NCBI RefSeq assembly: GCF_019703515.2
Contig: NC_059373.1
Coordinates: 12,621,281-12,685,280, forward strand
DNA length: 64,000 nucleotides
Source of the DNA: Myxocyprinus asiaticus
Taxonomy: Eukaryota > Chordata > Actinopteri > Cypriniformes > Catostomidae
Direction: 5' to 3'
Below the pieces are notes generated by a model that was not told the DNA's origin, searched no databases, and saw only the letters and a list, made by a program, of their open reading frames with translations. The first letter of the stretch is position 1, and every line of letters starts with the position of its first letter. A program made the position numbers and the translations under genes. Positions 23,706 to 35,054 of this stretch are shown piece after piece.

Positions 23706-26700
23706 TATTTCACATCTTTGTTTCACCTTTGGACCTTTGGTTTGACAGTTTGAGTTTTCTGGGACTCTAAAAACCGAAAATCAACAACCAGCAGTAAGTG
23801 TTCCCTGAGGTCCATTAAGTAATTTGCGACAAACTACACTAGTCACATATCATTGTTAACAAGCAGAATACATCCAAAAGTTAGTTTACGCTGTACTAAT
23901 AAATCTTCGTGCCTCAGCAACTCAAGATGTTGGTCTATACAGGTGTTTTGTTGATGAGCTTGTTTCACAAAACTCCCTTTGACTAAAATGGGCCATTTTC
24001 TGTCTGTCCCTCCTCCGTTTAACCTTTCTTGTCCACCTCAATGCTTGTGATTTCTGATATCTCTACAGAGCAGGAGAGAACGCCTCTTTATAGACAACTT
24101 CCTCATTTCAATGTGCTTGAAAAAAGGCTTTTCATATCATTCACACAGCGAATGGCTCGTGTCTGCCCCCAAAAGCTTGAAAAGAATGACAGAAGACAGC
24201 ATTGTGCTCTGCAGCGCAAGTAAAAAAAATCTCAAGCAAAAACTCTTCAGCAAAGATGGCGACAACAGCAGTCATGATGCTAGAGCCAATTTAGCTCTCC
24301 CACTGAAGCCCTTGAGCCCAAGGGAAGGGAGGGGTGGGGGGTGATTGACGACTAAAGCACAGAGAGTGTGCTGTTTTTATGCTCACAAAGCAATTTCTGC
24401 ACTGCCAGAGACCATACGAGCTGAGTTTATCAAAGTGTCTCACTGACTATAGTGTATTGAAGAAGGGCTGCGTAGAGATGGAGTGGCTAGCCATGTTTGA
24501 GCATCATAGGATCAGGAAGCAGGTTTTTTCATTACATGACGGTACACTAATGTCCTCAAAGCATGGATAGATCGGGGGGGGGGGGGTTTGCCTCCATGTC
24601 CACGGACACACTCTGCATTAACTACCCATTTTAAAAGGCTATATAAATGCCCTATAGAAAAACATTTATTGTGATTCAATTAGCTATAAGCACCATTGCA
24701 ATTCATCTCTCCATTTCTCAAAGATTGGATCAGCTGGATCATCGACGGGTGGATTCACTTGCCGTTATCCCTGAACAATGAGACCGCGAGCTCAATCTGA
24801 CAGCTCCGCGGAAACGCAGGCGGTTTAAGCAGCCGGCGAGCCACGGGAGAATCACTTGTGCTGCTGAAGGCAAATCTATGCCCTTCTCTCCAGAGAAACA
24901 CATTCAGCCATTCATCACCTTCGCCTGCAGCTGTACGGCCATACGCACTGTGCGTACCATAAGCGCTACTTCTGACCTGGGAAACATTTACTCTCAGAAT
25001 ATTTCATCAATCATGAAGTGTGTCCTATATTTCTGTTGGCTGTTTTAAAAGAATGTTGCCTAATTTGCAAATGAATAATTCTTCTGAGTCGGTTCTTTTC
25101 AGTGAATTGGCAAAACGGGCTTGCAAAACGGTCTGAATCGATTCGTGATTCAGTACAATTAGTTCGATCTGCTCTCTCACTGAATCATCTGGAGCGGTTT
25201 CTCACACAGTAAAACAGTATCGGGATATTTACGAATAAGGAGAACAAACAGCGCTGGATACAGTGAAATGTACCAGCAATCAACTGAAACAAAAGGCTGT
25301 CTTTTTGAGAGGTAACTTCGAGAAACTTGAGCTAGTGCTGTGTCATGTGAACAAGGGGCTGTTCAAATGATCGTGTTTTTGTGTCCGCTCGCACTGTTTT
25401 TCAATTGTATTCCATGTAAACATTCGCTAGAAGGAATTCTTTTGACAACTGCGTCACGTTTCTCTGCGTTTTTAGCATCTCTCATGGGAGCGCTGCATTT
25501 TTAGACACTGTCAAGTTAAAAAGAACTTCTGCAACTGATAAAAATGTGTCTTGAGACACCTGCGTTCTGCTCTATTTGTTGTGGTGCGTTTTGCTTTTTT
25601 AGCACGAGAATGCGTTTGTACTGAATGGTTATGGGAAGAAATGCTTTAGCCAATAGTTACATGAAAGCTACTTATACTGGAGAAAATACAAAAAATGCTT
25701 CTCTCAAAGTCACCAGAATTGAATGATTTGGTGTTGTTTTTGCAAAAAACAAACAAAAAAATTCCCAGGGGAGCATGCCCTGGATGCCCGTGCATATAAA
25801 GTTAAATTACGCAGATTTCTGTGCATACCCTCAGAATAAATCCTGCAGGCGCCCATGACCACCTGCAACGTTAATGAGTACACATGAACACTTGCATGTG
25901 AAAGTTACAGTCTACACCCCACTTACAAAATTATTCATAAACTTATACTTACTAAGTACAGCTCATAATTTAAAGCTGCTGTAGGTGACTTTTTTCGTTT
26001 TTAAATACCCAGCACAACCTGACAGGTATCACTGAAATATGTGTCCTGAGAAATCACTCCTTACACTGTAGGTCTCAAATCTCATTTGTGCATGGGCATA
26101 TTCAAACTGGTGTGCTGCATTTGGTTACACACAAAAGACACACAAAAACAGGCAAGTGAGGCAAGTTTAAAAATATGTAGACTATTTTTATAGTGCTTTT
26201 ACGGTCCTTTTTTGGAGCTTTACAGACACTGGTCAAAATATTCTTTCACTTGAGATTCTTCAAAATATCTTATTTTGTGTTCAATGGAAGAAAGAAACTC
26301 ATATGGGGTTGGAACCACATGAGAATGAGTAAAAAGACATAATTTTCATTTTTGGGTTAACTATTCCTTAAACCAGGACTTGACTCAAACAGAATTATGG
26401 TTATTTAAAGCTTTTGATAGTGGTGAAATTACACTTTCTAAATTATTAAAAATACTGATATGACAATTTTGTTGATTTCATGAGCAGTAGGTGTTTTGAC
26501 ATTGCTTCAAATGCACGAATGAGCAAATCTGAAAGTGTGTTCCCCTGAGATGGCTCTGTACAAACTCCACTGAACTACTTCTATTTTGTAATTGTGTGAG
26601 CTCATTTGAATGGAAGAGCTGTATTGTACACATTAATGGAGGGGTGAAGTGATGAATAGCCACTGTATTTGGGTCAGGGCTATCAGAAAACATTGAACAG

Positions 26701-26720
26701 TGTTATTGTTCACATCAGAA
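23706..26720. other. Intergenic region, no gene recognised
   Basis: Mixed sequence between rab5a and kcnh8. 24740-24960 is GC- and CpG-richer than its surroundings and looks unique, but no open frame resembles a protein. 26220-26373 ends with GGGTTAACTATTCCTT, a decayed end of the MITE family. No EFHB-like exon was found. Confidence 0.35.
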
Positions 26721-26724
26721 CACA

Positions 26725-26757
26725 AACACAAACACACACACACACACACACACACAC
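26725..26757. repeat. (CA)n microsatellite
   Basis: About 16 CA units. Confidence 0.9.
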
Positions 26758-26759
26758 AG

Positions 26760-28406
26760 TCTATACACCGAAAATCAGTCGCTTGCAGAGAAACACTATG
26801 GCACTAATCAAAAGTTCCACCTACTCTCATTGCAGCCAGTATTCTTTATCTAAAAATATCTTTCTGGCTCAGCTTTTTTCCATTTATTTTCACTGCTGTC
26901 TCCATCTCTGCCCCCCTTTCCACCCCCACCCTATCTCTTTTACTCATCCTGTCCACTGTTTTTGTCTGTAGTTCAGGTACAGAATGTGAGTAGGATAATG
27001 ACTGCACAAAGTGTGAAGTGTCATACTTGGAAGACTAAGAACCTGTGTTGTACCTGTAGAATTAAATGTGAATGAAACGCATATGCTAATGTTCAGACAC
27101 AGAGATACCTCACATGCTCTTTCACATCGACTTCAGGACATTGTTCAAGACCCCATGAAATTACTTGATGAGTGCAGTTTTCTTTTCTGCGTTGACGTAT
27201 TTTCTACTAAAAAGGGAAAAAGTTCTAACTGTGACGTGTTAAACGAGACAAGTGATAAATGATCTTTCATGTAAATCTGAGTTTTTGCCCTAACCATCGA
27301 CAAAATGCTCAATTCAGAATGTTGAATTGTTGTGAAACCTGTGCTTAAAAAAGCTACGTAAAAAAATAAACAGAACACAGGTGTTTTATACAAGCCAGGA
27401 AAATAGCGTTTTTTTTTTTGTTTGTTTTTTTGCATAAAGAAGCACAATTTATGATACCAGTGTTGTGAGATTTTACTACTGATTTGAAATATTTTCTTTG
27501 ATTGCAATCTTGACCAACAGATTTGGAGATTTCGGTCTTTCCCCATTTAAGACAGGAGCTGCACTTGTATGCTGCTTGTTTACATAGAAAAATAGCTGTC
27601 CGGAAGCATTCCAAAGATGGCTGCCAAGTGATCTGACTTGCTAAAAAGACTTTGACATCCGTTCAGTGTGTTTACACTTTAAAAACAATTGGAAAAACAG
27701 CGCAGATGGACACAAAAACATGTTTGGTGTGAACAGCCCCTAACTCATCTGTTCGTGTGTGTGCGAAACAAGATACACACAATAAAAACATATTAAATTA
27801 ATGTTGCCTTACTTCAACAGGACATTTTGCACTGGGTAGACCCACCCATTGTGAAATCCTCATAACATTACATTAAACTTCAGGGATCTGAATCTAATAA
27901 TATTAACTAAAATAATATTAATAATTTCATGATGTCGTAAAGAAGGTGTGTCTTAAATTCCCACCATTCTTTTGATGTTGGCCTCAAACTCCCATCATTT
28001 ACTTTCATCATTAGTCTCTTCTCTTTCTTGTTCCTCGCATCATGCATTTAGCACTCTTTTGCTTTCCTTTTTTCTGTCATTTCTCTCTTATCTCTGCTTC
28101 ATTCCCTTTCCATCTCTCTACAACTCTCTGACTGACCTCGCCTCAGCTCTTTTCCATTTGTTTCACTTTACAGTTGTTCCAGTAACCATGGAGACTTGTC
28201 AACACGTGGTATTATCCTCAGATGCAATAGTGGTGACAAAAAGCCACTCACTGGGGCCGTCTGGCATGTGGGTGAAGCTTCGGTCTCTGCCGCTTCCATT
28301 AAACACATCTATCACGCACTCAGCCAGAGTCACAAAACACAGAAAAGACATGCACAATGATATTCACACATACAAACAGAAACATATGCTTTAGCCATGA
28401 CTGTAT
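26760..28406. other. Intergenic, no feature recognised
   Basis: Contains pyrimidine-rich stretches (26880-26970, 27990-28160). The frame at 27972-28394 is low-complexity Ser/Leu/Phe at its start and has no recognised domain. Confidence 0.35.
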
Positions 28407-28594
28407 CACTGCAAAAATAAACGAATGATAATAATACAAAATTATCTTAATTTTATATTTTTTTCTTGTTTTCCAGTAAAATCAAGACAAATTTACTTCA
28501 GAAGCAAAATTGTGTAGTCAGATAAACCATCAGATAGACACACGACAGATGGACAGACGGACAGGCAGGCAGACAGACAGACAGACAGACAGAC

Positions 28595-28628
<34 letters not shown>

Positions 28629-28710
28629 TGACAGTGGGTTAAGAACATTTAGAAATCTTTACTGGAAAACAAGAAAAAAATACTAATGAAAAAAATGATA
28701 TTTTGCAGTG
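28407..28710. repeat. CACTGCAAAA-ended MITE with internal (CAGA)n(TAGA)n
   Basis: Ends are CACTGCAAAAATAAACG and ATATTTTGCAGTG. The interior holds TTTTCTTGTTTTCCAGTAAA and its inverse TTTACTGGAAAACAAG, plus a tetranucleotide run at about 28559-28628 of CAGA followed by TAGA units. Confidence 0.7.
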
Positions 28711-29593
28711 CACAATACATAATCAGCAACATACAGTGTATGTACAGTAAGTCTATGATTCATGTTAGCTTATTAGCTTCTGTTAAACATTACATTTTAA
28801 AAAGGGGTAGAACTGCTCATTTCAACATGATATCAGTCTCTCCGATTATATATATATATTTCTGGGGTAGAACAGCAGTAGTAAACATGCACAATACATT
28901 TGCGTTAATTCAATATCAGTAGTCATTTATTTGCATTACAGGTTTTTCCTCTAATAATATCAAAACAAAAAGAATTTAAATAACATGATTACATTCCCAG
29001 TAGTATTGGGGGAGAGGACAGTTTTCTCAAAGCCATTAAGAGATGCATTGAGATTCATTGTTGCATTGGAGTGTTTCCCTCAATTCCTCCAGTAGCTAAC
29101 ATATTGCATTCATTCACAGAATAGTCTTTCCATGATTCCAGAAGCATCCCTCTGTTTTTGGAGGTACAAAAATACACCTTTAGTTGAGTTACATTCATAG
29201 AAATATAAAAATCTAAACCCCTATGCTCAAGCTTGGCATATTGCCTTCCTGCGACTGGCAGAGGGTTGGAGCAGAGGAGTTCTGTAAGAAGAGACAGTCT
29301 CTTTACGATTGTGGGAGGAAAAAATCAAGCTGAATCAAGGGAATGAAGGAAATGAACACTTTTGGGAGCAGGCTCAGATGATATATTATATTTTAGATGC
29401 ACTTTTAAACAGTTCCAAAAATGTCATGTTATCTCACCTGAAATATTATGTATATTCTGTATTGGCTATATCAGTAACTCTTTGCAGTGACAAGTAAATA
29501 TAAAGCCTGACATGCAATTTACCTAAAGGAAATAAAAGAGACACAGATGTATGAAGCAAAACAGAATGCTAGAATGAGAATTATGCACTTAGA

Positions 29594-30320
29594 GGATTAG
29601 TTCACCCAAAAATGAAAATTTGGAAGGAAGTTTCTTCCTTCATCAAAACAGAATTGAAGACTTTTAGGATTTCATTTCGGGCCTCCTCCTCTAAACAATG
29701 CAAGTGAATGTACTCCATTTTTTGACGGTCCAAAATGCATATTTATGGTGCATCAAAATAATCCACACGACTCCAGTCGACAAATACATTTCTTCTGAAC
29801 CCAAACAATTGATTATTTTGAGAAACAAAACAATACTTATAAACTTTTTAACTACAAATGTTCGCTTCCGTACATCTCTGTGACGCGCGCTCATTAGAGG
29901 GATGACGTAAGCTCGTTGGTAAGGTCACGTGTCACGTGGAGGAGGAGTCAGGAAGCGCGTCATTGTTCATGCCCTCCCTGCTCAGTAGGGGGCGATATGC
30001 ATGAAGAATGTGAATCACCAAAAACACAAGAAGAAGAATGTGAAGATCTGTTTCTCACCCACACCTATCATATCTTCTGAAGATATAGATTTAACTACTG
30101 GAGTCTTATGGATTACTTTTATGTTGACTTATGTGATTTTTGGAGCTTCAAAAACTTGGCACCCATTCACTTGCATTGTTTGGACCTACAGAGCTGAGAA
30201 ATTCTTCTAAAAATCTTCATTTGAGTTCAGTAGATGAAAGAAAGTCACACACATCTGGGATAGCATAAAGGTGAGTCAATTCTGAGAAATGTTTAATTTT
30301 TGGGTGAACTAACCCTTTAA
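29594..30320. repeat. MITE, mosaic of the two 'AGTTCACCC' variants
   Basis: The left end GGATTAGTTCACCCAAAAAT and the right end GGGTGAACTAACCCTTTAA are both preserved. The left arm (CACACGACTCCAGTCGACAA) resembles variant B, and the right arm (ACTGGAGTCTTATGGATTAC, CTACAGAGCTGAG) resembles the main family. Confidence 0.7.
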
Positions 30321-31475
30321 GTAAGGTTAGGGGGTGAAAACGGTAGTAGGAGTGTGCAATACGTTCCCCAGATTAATACTGCGAAATAGGAGGAAAGTGA
30401 GAGGAGAAAAAGAGACAGAATGAGTGAGTGGGAGAAAAGAGAGAGTGACAGGCAAAGCAGACAGACCATGTCTGTGCCATGGAGAGAAGAATGACAGCAG
30501 GGGCCACTTTGCCATCGGCAACCAATCCCCCAAGACCAGAGCAAGCAAACAAGCCCACCTTCCCCATGTCAATTCAACTTCAACCAATAATAAACTCCAT
30601 CATTTGACCATCCCCAGCCCCCAGTTGAACACATCGTTCTTGCCCCAGTTCACATTCCTTTAAAAACCTCTGCAACATACTTGGCTACCGTATTACACCC
30701 CCTTCCAAACACACTCGCACACACGTTCAAATTCATGCACTCATACATACAGCATGCACGCATTGTGTAAGACTTGTCCCTGCTGTTCCTCCTTCTAGCC
30801 CTGAGGGGCAAGTAGAGGAGAAAAAAGAGACAGAGGCAGAGAGGGACACTCGGTGTCAAAATGACCTTCATGCTTCTACGGTGTCTACTGCACAACCCTA
30901 CATGGCATCTCTACAACCTACAGTAAGTGTATACTCTCCACCCTCTTCTGAAGTCATGCAATTAAAAATAACAAAGAGAAAGAAACTAAAAGGATATCTC
31001 TGATTTCTGAAAACTTCAGGTGTTGCTTCCACCTAAATATTTATGGTTTATATGTTTAAACATACAGGAAACAATCAATCTGTCTTGATGAAGTTCATGG
31101 TAACAGTACTGGCAAAGGCTTAGAGGTGAAGAAACAAAGTAGACATTAGGGGTGGATTAGAATGGTCGACTTTTTACCCAACTACAGACAAAACTATAAA
31201 ACAAAAATTGTCAGGTAAACTAAAAAATGTGCTTCATGCAGTAACATCTAAAGTTTTATTCAAATCAATGTAATATGCAATGTAATATGCAACCTGGTCT
31301 CATAGAATCACGTTACTATACCTACATTTTCCTAAATGGTTTTTACATCGCTCGTTGTATGTATCATGGTAGCTTCCTGGTGAAATGAACACTATTGTCA
31401 CTAAAACAATGAATTGTATTCCCTTATCACACAAATTATGACTAAAACGGCAGATAATCAGTTCATAAAACACGT
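30321..31475. other. Intergenic, no feature recognised
   Basis: Includes a purine-rich tract (30385-30460) and CA-rich words (30690-30730). Overlapping short frames near 30317-30587 are low-complexity. Confidence 0.35.
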
Positions 31476-31858
31476 AAAGGTGCACTCCTAAAGAAATTAA
31501 TTGTAATTTTGAAACATATGAATAAAATCATGACCACTCGCATGAGATGAAGACTCTATTCATATCAGTAACCTTATAAAAGCTGTTTTATCCTACATGG
31601 GGCAGGGGCGCCTTCATGGGGGCTACCATGTTATGATTACATGACCAGCTGAATACTACTCGCTTAATCTCAGTAACCGTCTTGTTATTGGACACTTTCA
31701 CTCTTGGATTAAATTAATCATGGCTGATTGTGAATAGTGAATTTCTGCAATGGCATCTGTAACTGAAAACTATTGATTTTGAATGATGCTGCATCCACAC
31801 CACTAGGTGTCACTAAGTCCAAGATGACACGAACAAAAAGTTACTGGGTGCATCTTTA
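31476..31858. repeat. GGTGCACTC-ended element, inverted second copy
   Basis: Inverse copy of 2399-2815: shared words include CCAGCTGAATACTACTCGC, CACCACTAGGTGTCACT and AAAAAGTTACTGGGTGCATC. One end has AAAGGTGCACTCCTAAAG. Confidence 0.6.
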
Positions 31859-32975
31859 ATTTCACCCTGTTTTTTAATGTTGGCATTAAATATCCATCTA
31901 TTTACGAGCATGTTTGAGAGAATGTTCAAATTGTGTAGTCTCTATTGATAGAGTGTTGTACTTGCAATGCAAAAAACCGAGGTACGAGTCTAGAAGAGCA
32001 TGCAAGTCGACACGTGAGCTGAAAGTGTCATAAAGGCACCACAAAATGGCATGTTTGCTTTTGCAATTGCGTTTTCATCTCGCATTTGCTTTTTACGACA
32101 CTATCGGTTAGGTTTAGGTTAAGGGTTAGGGTAGGGAAGTAGATTTTGTTGATTTAAAACTCGATAGAGCATTAACCTTAAAAACGTATCTGTTTGGGAA
32201 AAATGTTAACTCGCTTTTAGTGCCACACAGTGGACATTTCACCTCACGATACATGTAAGGAACCACATTATATTATTTTGCAATATTGTCACCAGAGTCA
32301 TGTAATTTTCATCAGATCAACATGGTAATTTGACTGAATCAACCTGACTACATTGGGTTACACTAATGAAAGTCATTTTAAAGGGTCAGATCATGTTGCG
32401 ACTGTTACAGTACCTCAAGCTACTAACTACACATTTACACTGTTTGCAGTGTAGTTGATTAGTGAGGTTGACTTGTGAGTTTATCTAGATTTTGTCTTAG
32501 ATTTTTAGCTTAAAATGTTTTTAGGGGTGAGATTTTAAACAGGATAAATTTAGAGACACAACTTCTCTGAGAAGGTTTTAGCATACTGACAGCATGATGT
32601 GCTTTAAAATGCTAAACGTTTAAGAGTAACTTTTAGACTTCCAGCACTTTAAAACTCTCTAAATTCATCCTCTTTAAAGCACCGCTGATACAGCCATCAA
32701 AGCACCACTTTTGTAACAAATTCACCACCTTCAACAATGAATTTTAAAATAATTACTGTCAGACTTCAAGTCACCTACTGTGAGCAATGTTCTCGTCATT
32801 ATGCATTCTTTTTGCAAAAAAAAGGTTATAGTTATTTAATTCATTTATTGCCTTTTGAATATCTGTCAGTTATCCTACTGATAGGCTGTGCTTAACTTTC
32901 AAATATCCTTAAGGGGCATGACGGATCAGTGTCTGATATGACCCCAGACCAGCCAAATTATACAGCGCTTCCTTA
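31859..32975. other. Intergenic, no feature recognised
   Basis: AT-rich sequence; no repeat termini or exons recognised. Confidence 0.35.
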
Positions 32976-33250
32976 AAGGGGTAGTTCACACAAAAATTAA
33001 AATTCATTAACTCACCCTCATGTTCTTCCAAACCCACACATTTTTCATCCATGGAACAAAAAAGCAGATGTAAGGCAGAATGTCAACCTCAGTCACCATT
33101 CACTTTTAAAAAGATAAATAAAAGAAAAAATCAAAGTAAATGGTGACTCAGATCTGTCAGTCCCTAACATTCTGCTAAACATCTCCTTTGGTGTTCCACG
33201 GAAGAAAGTAAATCATATGGCTAGGGGACCAGCTAAGACCAGCAATTTAG
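32976..33250. repeat. Divergent MITE copy of the 'AGTTCACxC' family
   Basis: Starts AAAGGGGTAGTTCACACAAA and includes CTCACCCTCATGTTCTTCC. The right end is unclear. Confidence 0.5.
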
Positions 33251-33261
33251 CTTAGACTGCT

Positions 33262-34745
33262 TAAAAGGAGTAGTTCACCCCCAAAAAAATTATTCTGTGG
33301 AACACAAACAAAGAGTTTTGAAGAATATCTCAACTTTGTAGGTCCATTCAGTGCAATACAATGCATTCAATGCAAGTGTCCAAAACTTTAAAGCTCCAAA
33401 AAGCACATAAAGGCAGCATGAAAGTAATCCATACGACTCCAATGGTTAAGTCTATATCTTCAGAAGCGATATGGTAGGTCTGGGTGAGAAACAGATACAT
33501 TTTTAAGTCCTTGACCAGTAGGTGGCGATATGCACGAAGAATGCGAATAGCCAAAGACAACAGAAAAATAGTTCTTAGGAGAGATGAACACTTAGGAGTG
33601 CTGTTTAAAAGTGGATATTTATAGTAAAAAAGGATTTAAATATTAATCTGTTTCTCACCACTCCTATCATTTCACTTCTGAAGACATGGATTTAACCACT
33701 GGAGTATGGATTACTTTTATGCTGCCTTTATATGCTTTTTGAGCTTCAAAGTTTTGGACCCTGTTGATTTGCATTGAACGGACCTACAGACAGGGTTGGG
33801 AGGGTTACTTTTGAAATGTATTCCATTACAGATTACAGAATACATGCTGTAAAATGTAATTTGTAATGTATTCCGTTAGATTACTCAAGGTCAGTAACGT
33901 ATTCTAAATACTTTGGATTACTTCTTCAGCACTGGTAGATTTTTTCAATTGTTTTGACAATAAAAACTCTGCCAGTACAGTAAGACAAAATACACGTTAA
34001 AAATACATTCTCTTAAAAACCTAAATATCTTATGCAGTGTTGTTTCTAAAACAAGATAAATCTAATAAGGATTTTTAGATATTTTACAGGAAAATTAATA
34101 CAAAAATTATCAAGAATAAAATGTTTGCCCTAATATCAAAGGTCTTACTAGAAAAAAAGGAATTATGATCTAACGTGAATTTTCTTGATAAAAAAATATG
34201 ATCGTGCCTGCTAACATGTGCATGTAAAATGGCTAGAAATAGCATTTTAGTTTAGCGTAAAGCTGACAATTTACACAAGGTTTATTTCTATTTCTTCTGC
34301 TCCAAACTTACTTCAAACGTACTTCTCTGTCTGCTCGTATGAATGTAACACATCATAAGAAAGTGTTTCACTGCTGTTCAAATGCACTTTGGATCGCACC
34401 ATTTATATGTATAAATGTTTTCCATCTGAAAGGACTAAATATTAAATTAAACAAATGACAATAAAATGCAAAGTAATCTCTTCAGTAATCAAAATACTTT
34501 TTGAATGTAACAGTATTCTAATTACCAATAATTTAAATTGTAACTAGTGGAATAGAGTTACTTATATTTTGTATTTTAAATAAGTAATCCCGTCACATGT
34601 ATTCCGTTACTCCCCAACACTGCCTACAGAGCTGAGATATTCTTCTAAAAATCTTTGTTTGTGTTCTGCAAAAGAAAGAACGTCATTCACATCTGGGATG
34701 GCATGAGGGTGTGTAAATGTAAGAGAATTTAAAATTTTGGCTGAA
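33262..34745. repeat. MITE of the 'AGTTCACCC' family, split by a hAT-like insertion
   Basis: The left part (33262-33790) starts AAAAGGAGTAGTTCACCCCC. The right part (34623-34745) resumes with CCTACAGAGCTGAGATATTC and ends ATTTTGGCTGAACAAATC. The two parts rejoin exactly at the duplicated CCTACAGA. Confidence 0.75.
33791..34622. mobile_element. hAT-like element, CAGGGTTGGG family, 832 bp with perfect 8-bp target duplication
   Basis: Begins CAGGGTTGGGAGGGTTAC and ends GTTACTCCCCAACACTG, near-inverse of each other. The 8 bases CCTACAGA occur on both sides (33783-33790, 34623-34630). An 8-bp duplication and CAG-type ends fit the hAT superfamily. No transposase frame. Confidence 0.85.
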
Positions 34746-35054
34746 CAAATCTAGAAGTCTGCATTCCCTCTGAACTCCTGCAGGACCCACAAAGTGCCCT
34801 TCAGTGGGTGATTTATCCCGTTTGGAATGCAGGGACTGTCATCAAAGAATATAAACTCTGAAGGGAAAATGGTCAATGTAGTGTTAAGAAATCAACCTCA
34901 GGAAAGTCAGATGGGCATCATATCACGCGTTATCTGATAAGAGCAGTAACACAAAAATAAAACATTCTTGTGAAAACTTGTTGTCTATATGTATGGCTTT
35001 TGCCCTGTGTGGAAAACTTACGCAGGGTTGCGGGAACGGGAGTGGTCAGGAAGA

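Noticed and set aside
27972..28394. 140-codon plus-strand frame
   Set aside because: Starts in a pyrimidine-rich low-complexity stretch and shows no domain, conserved start or splice context.
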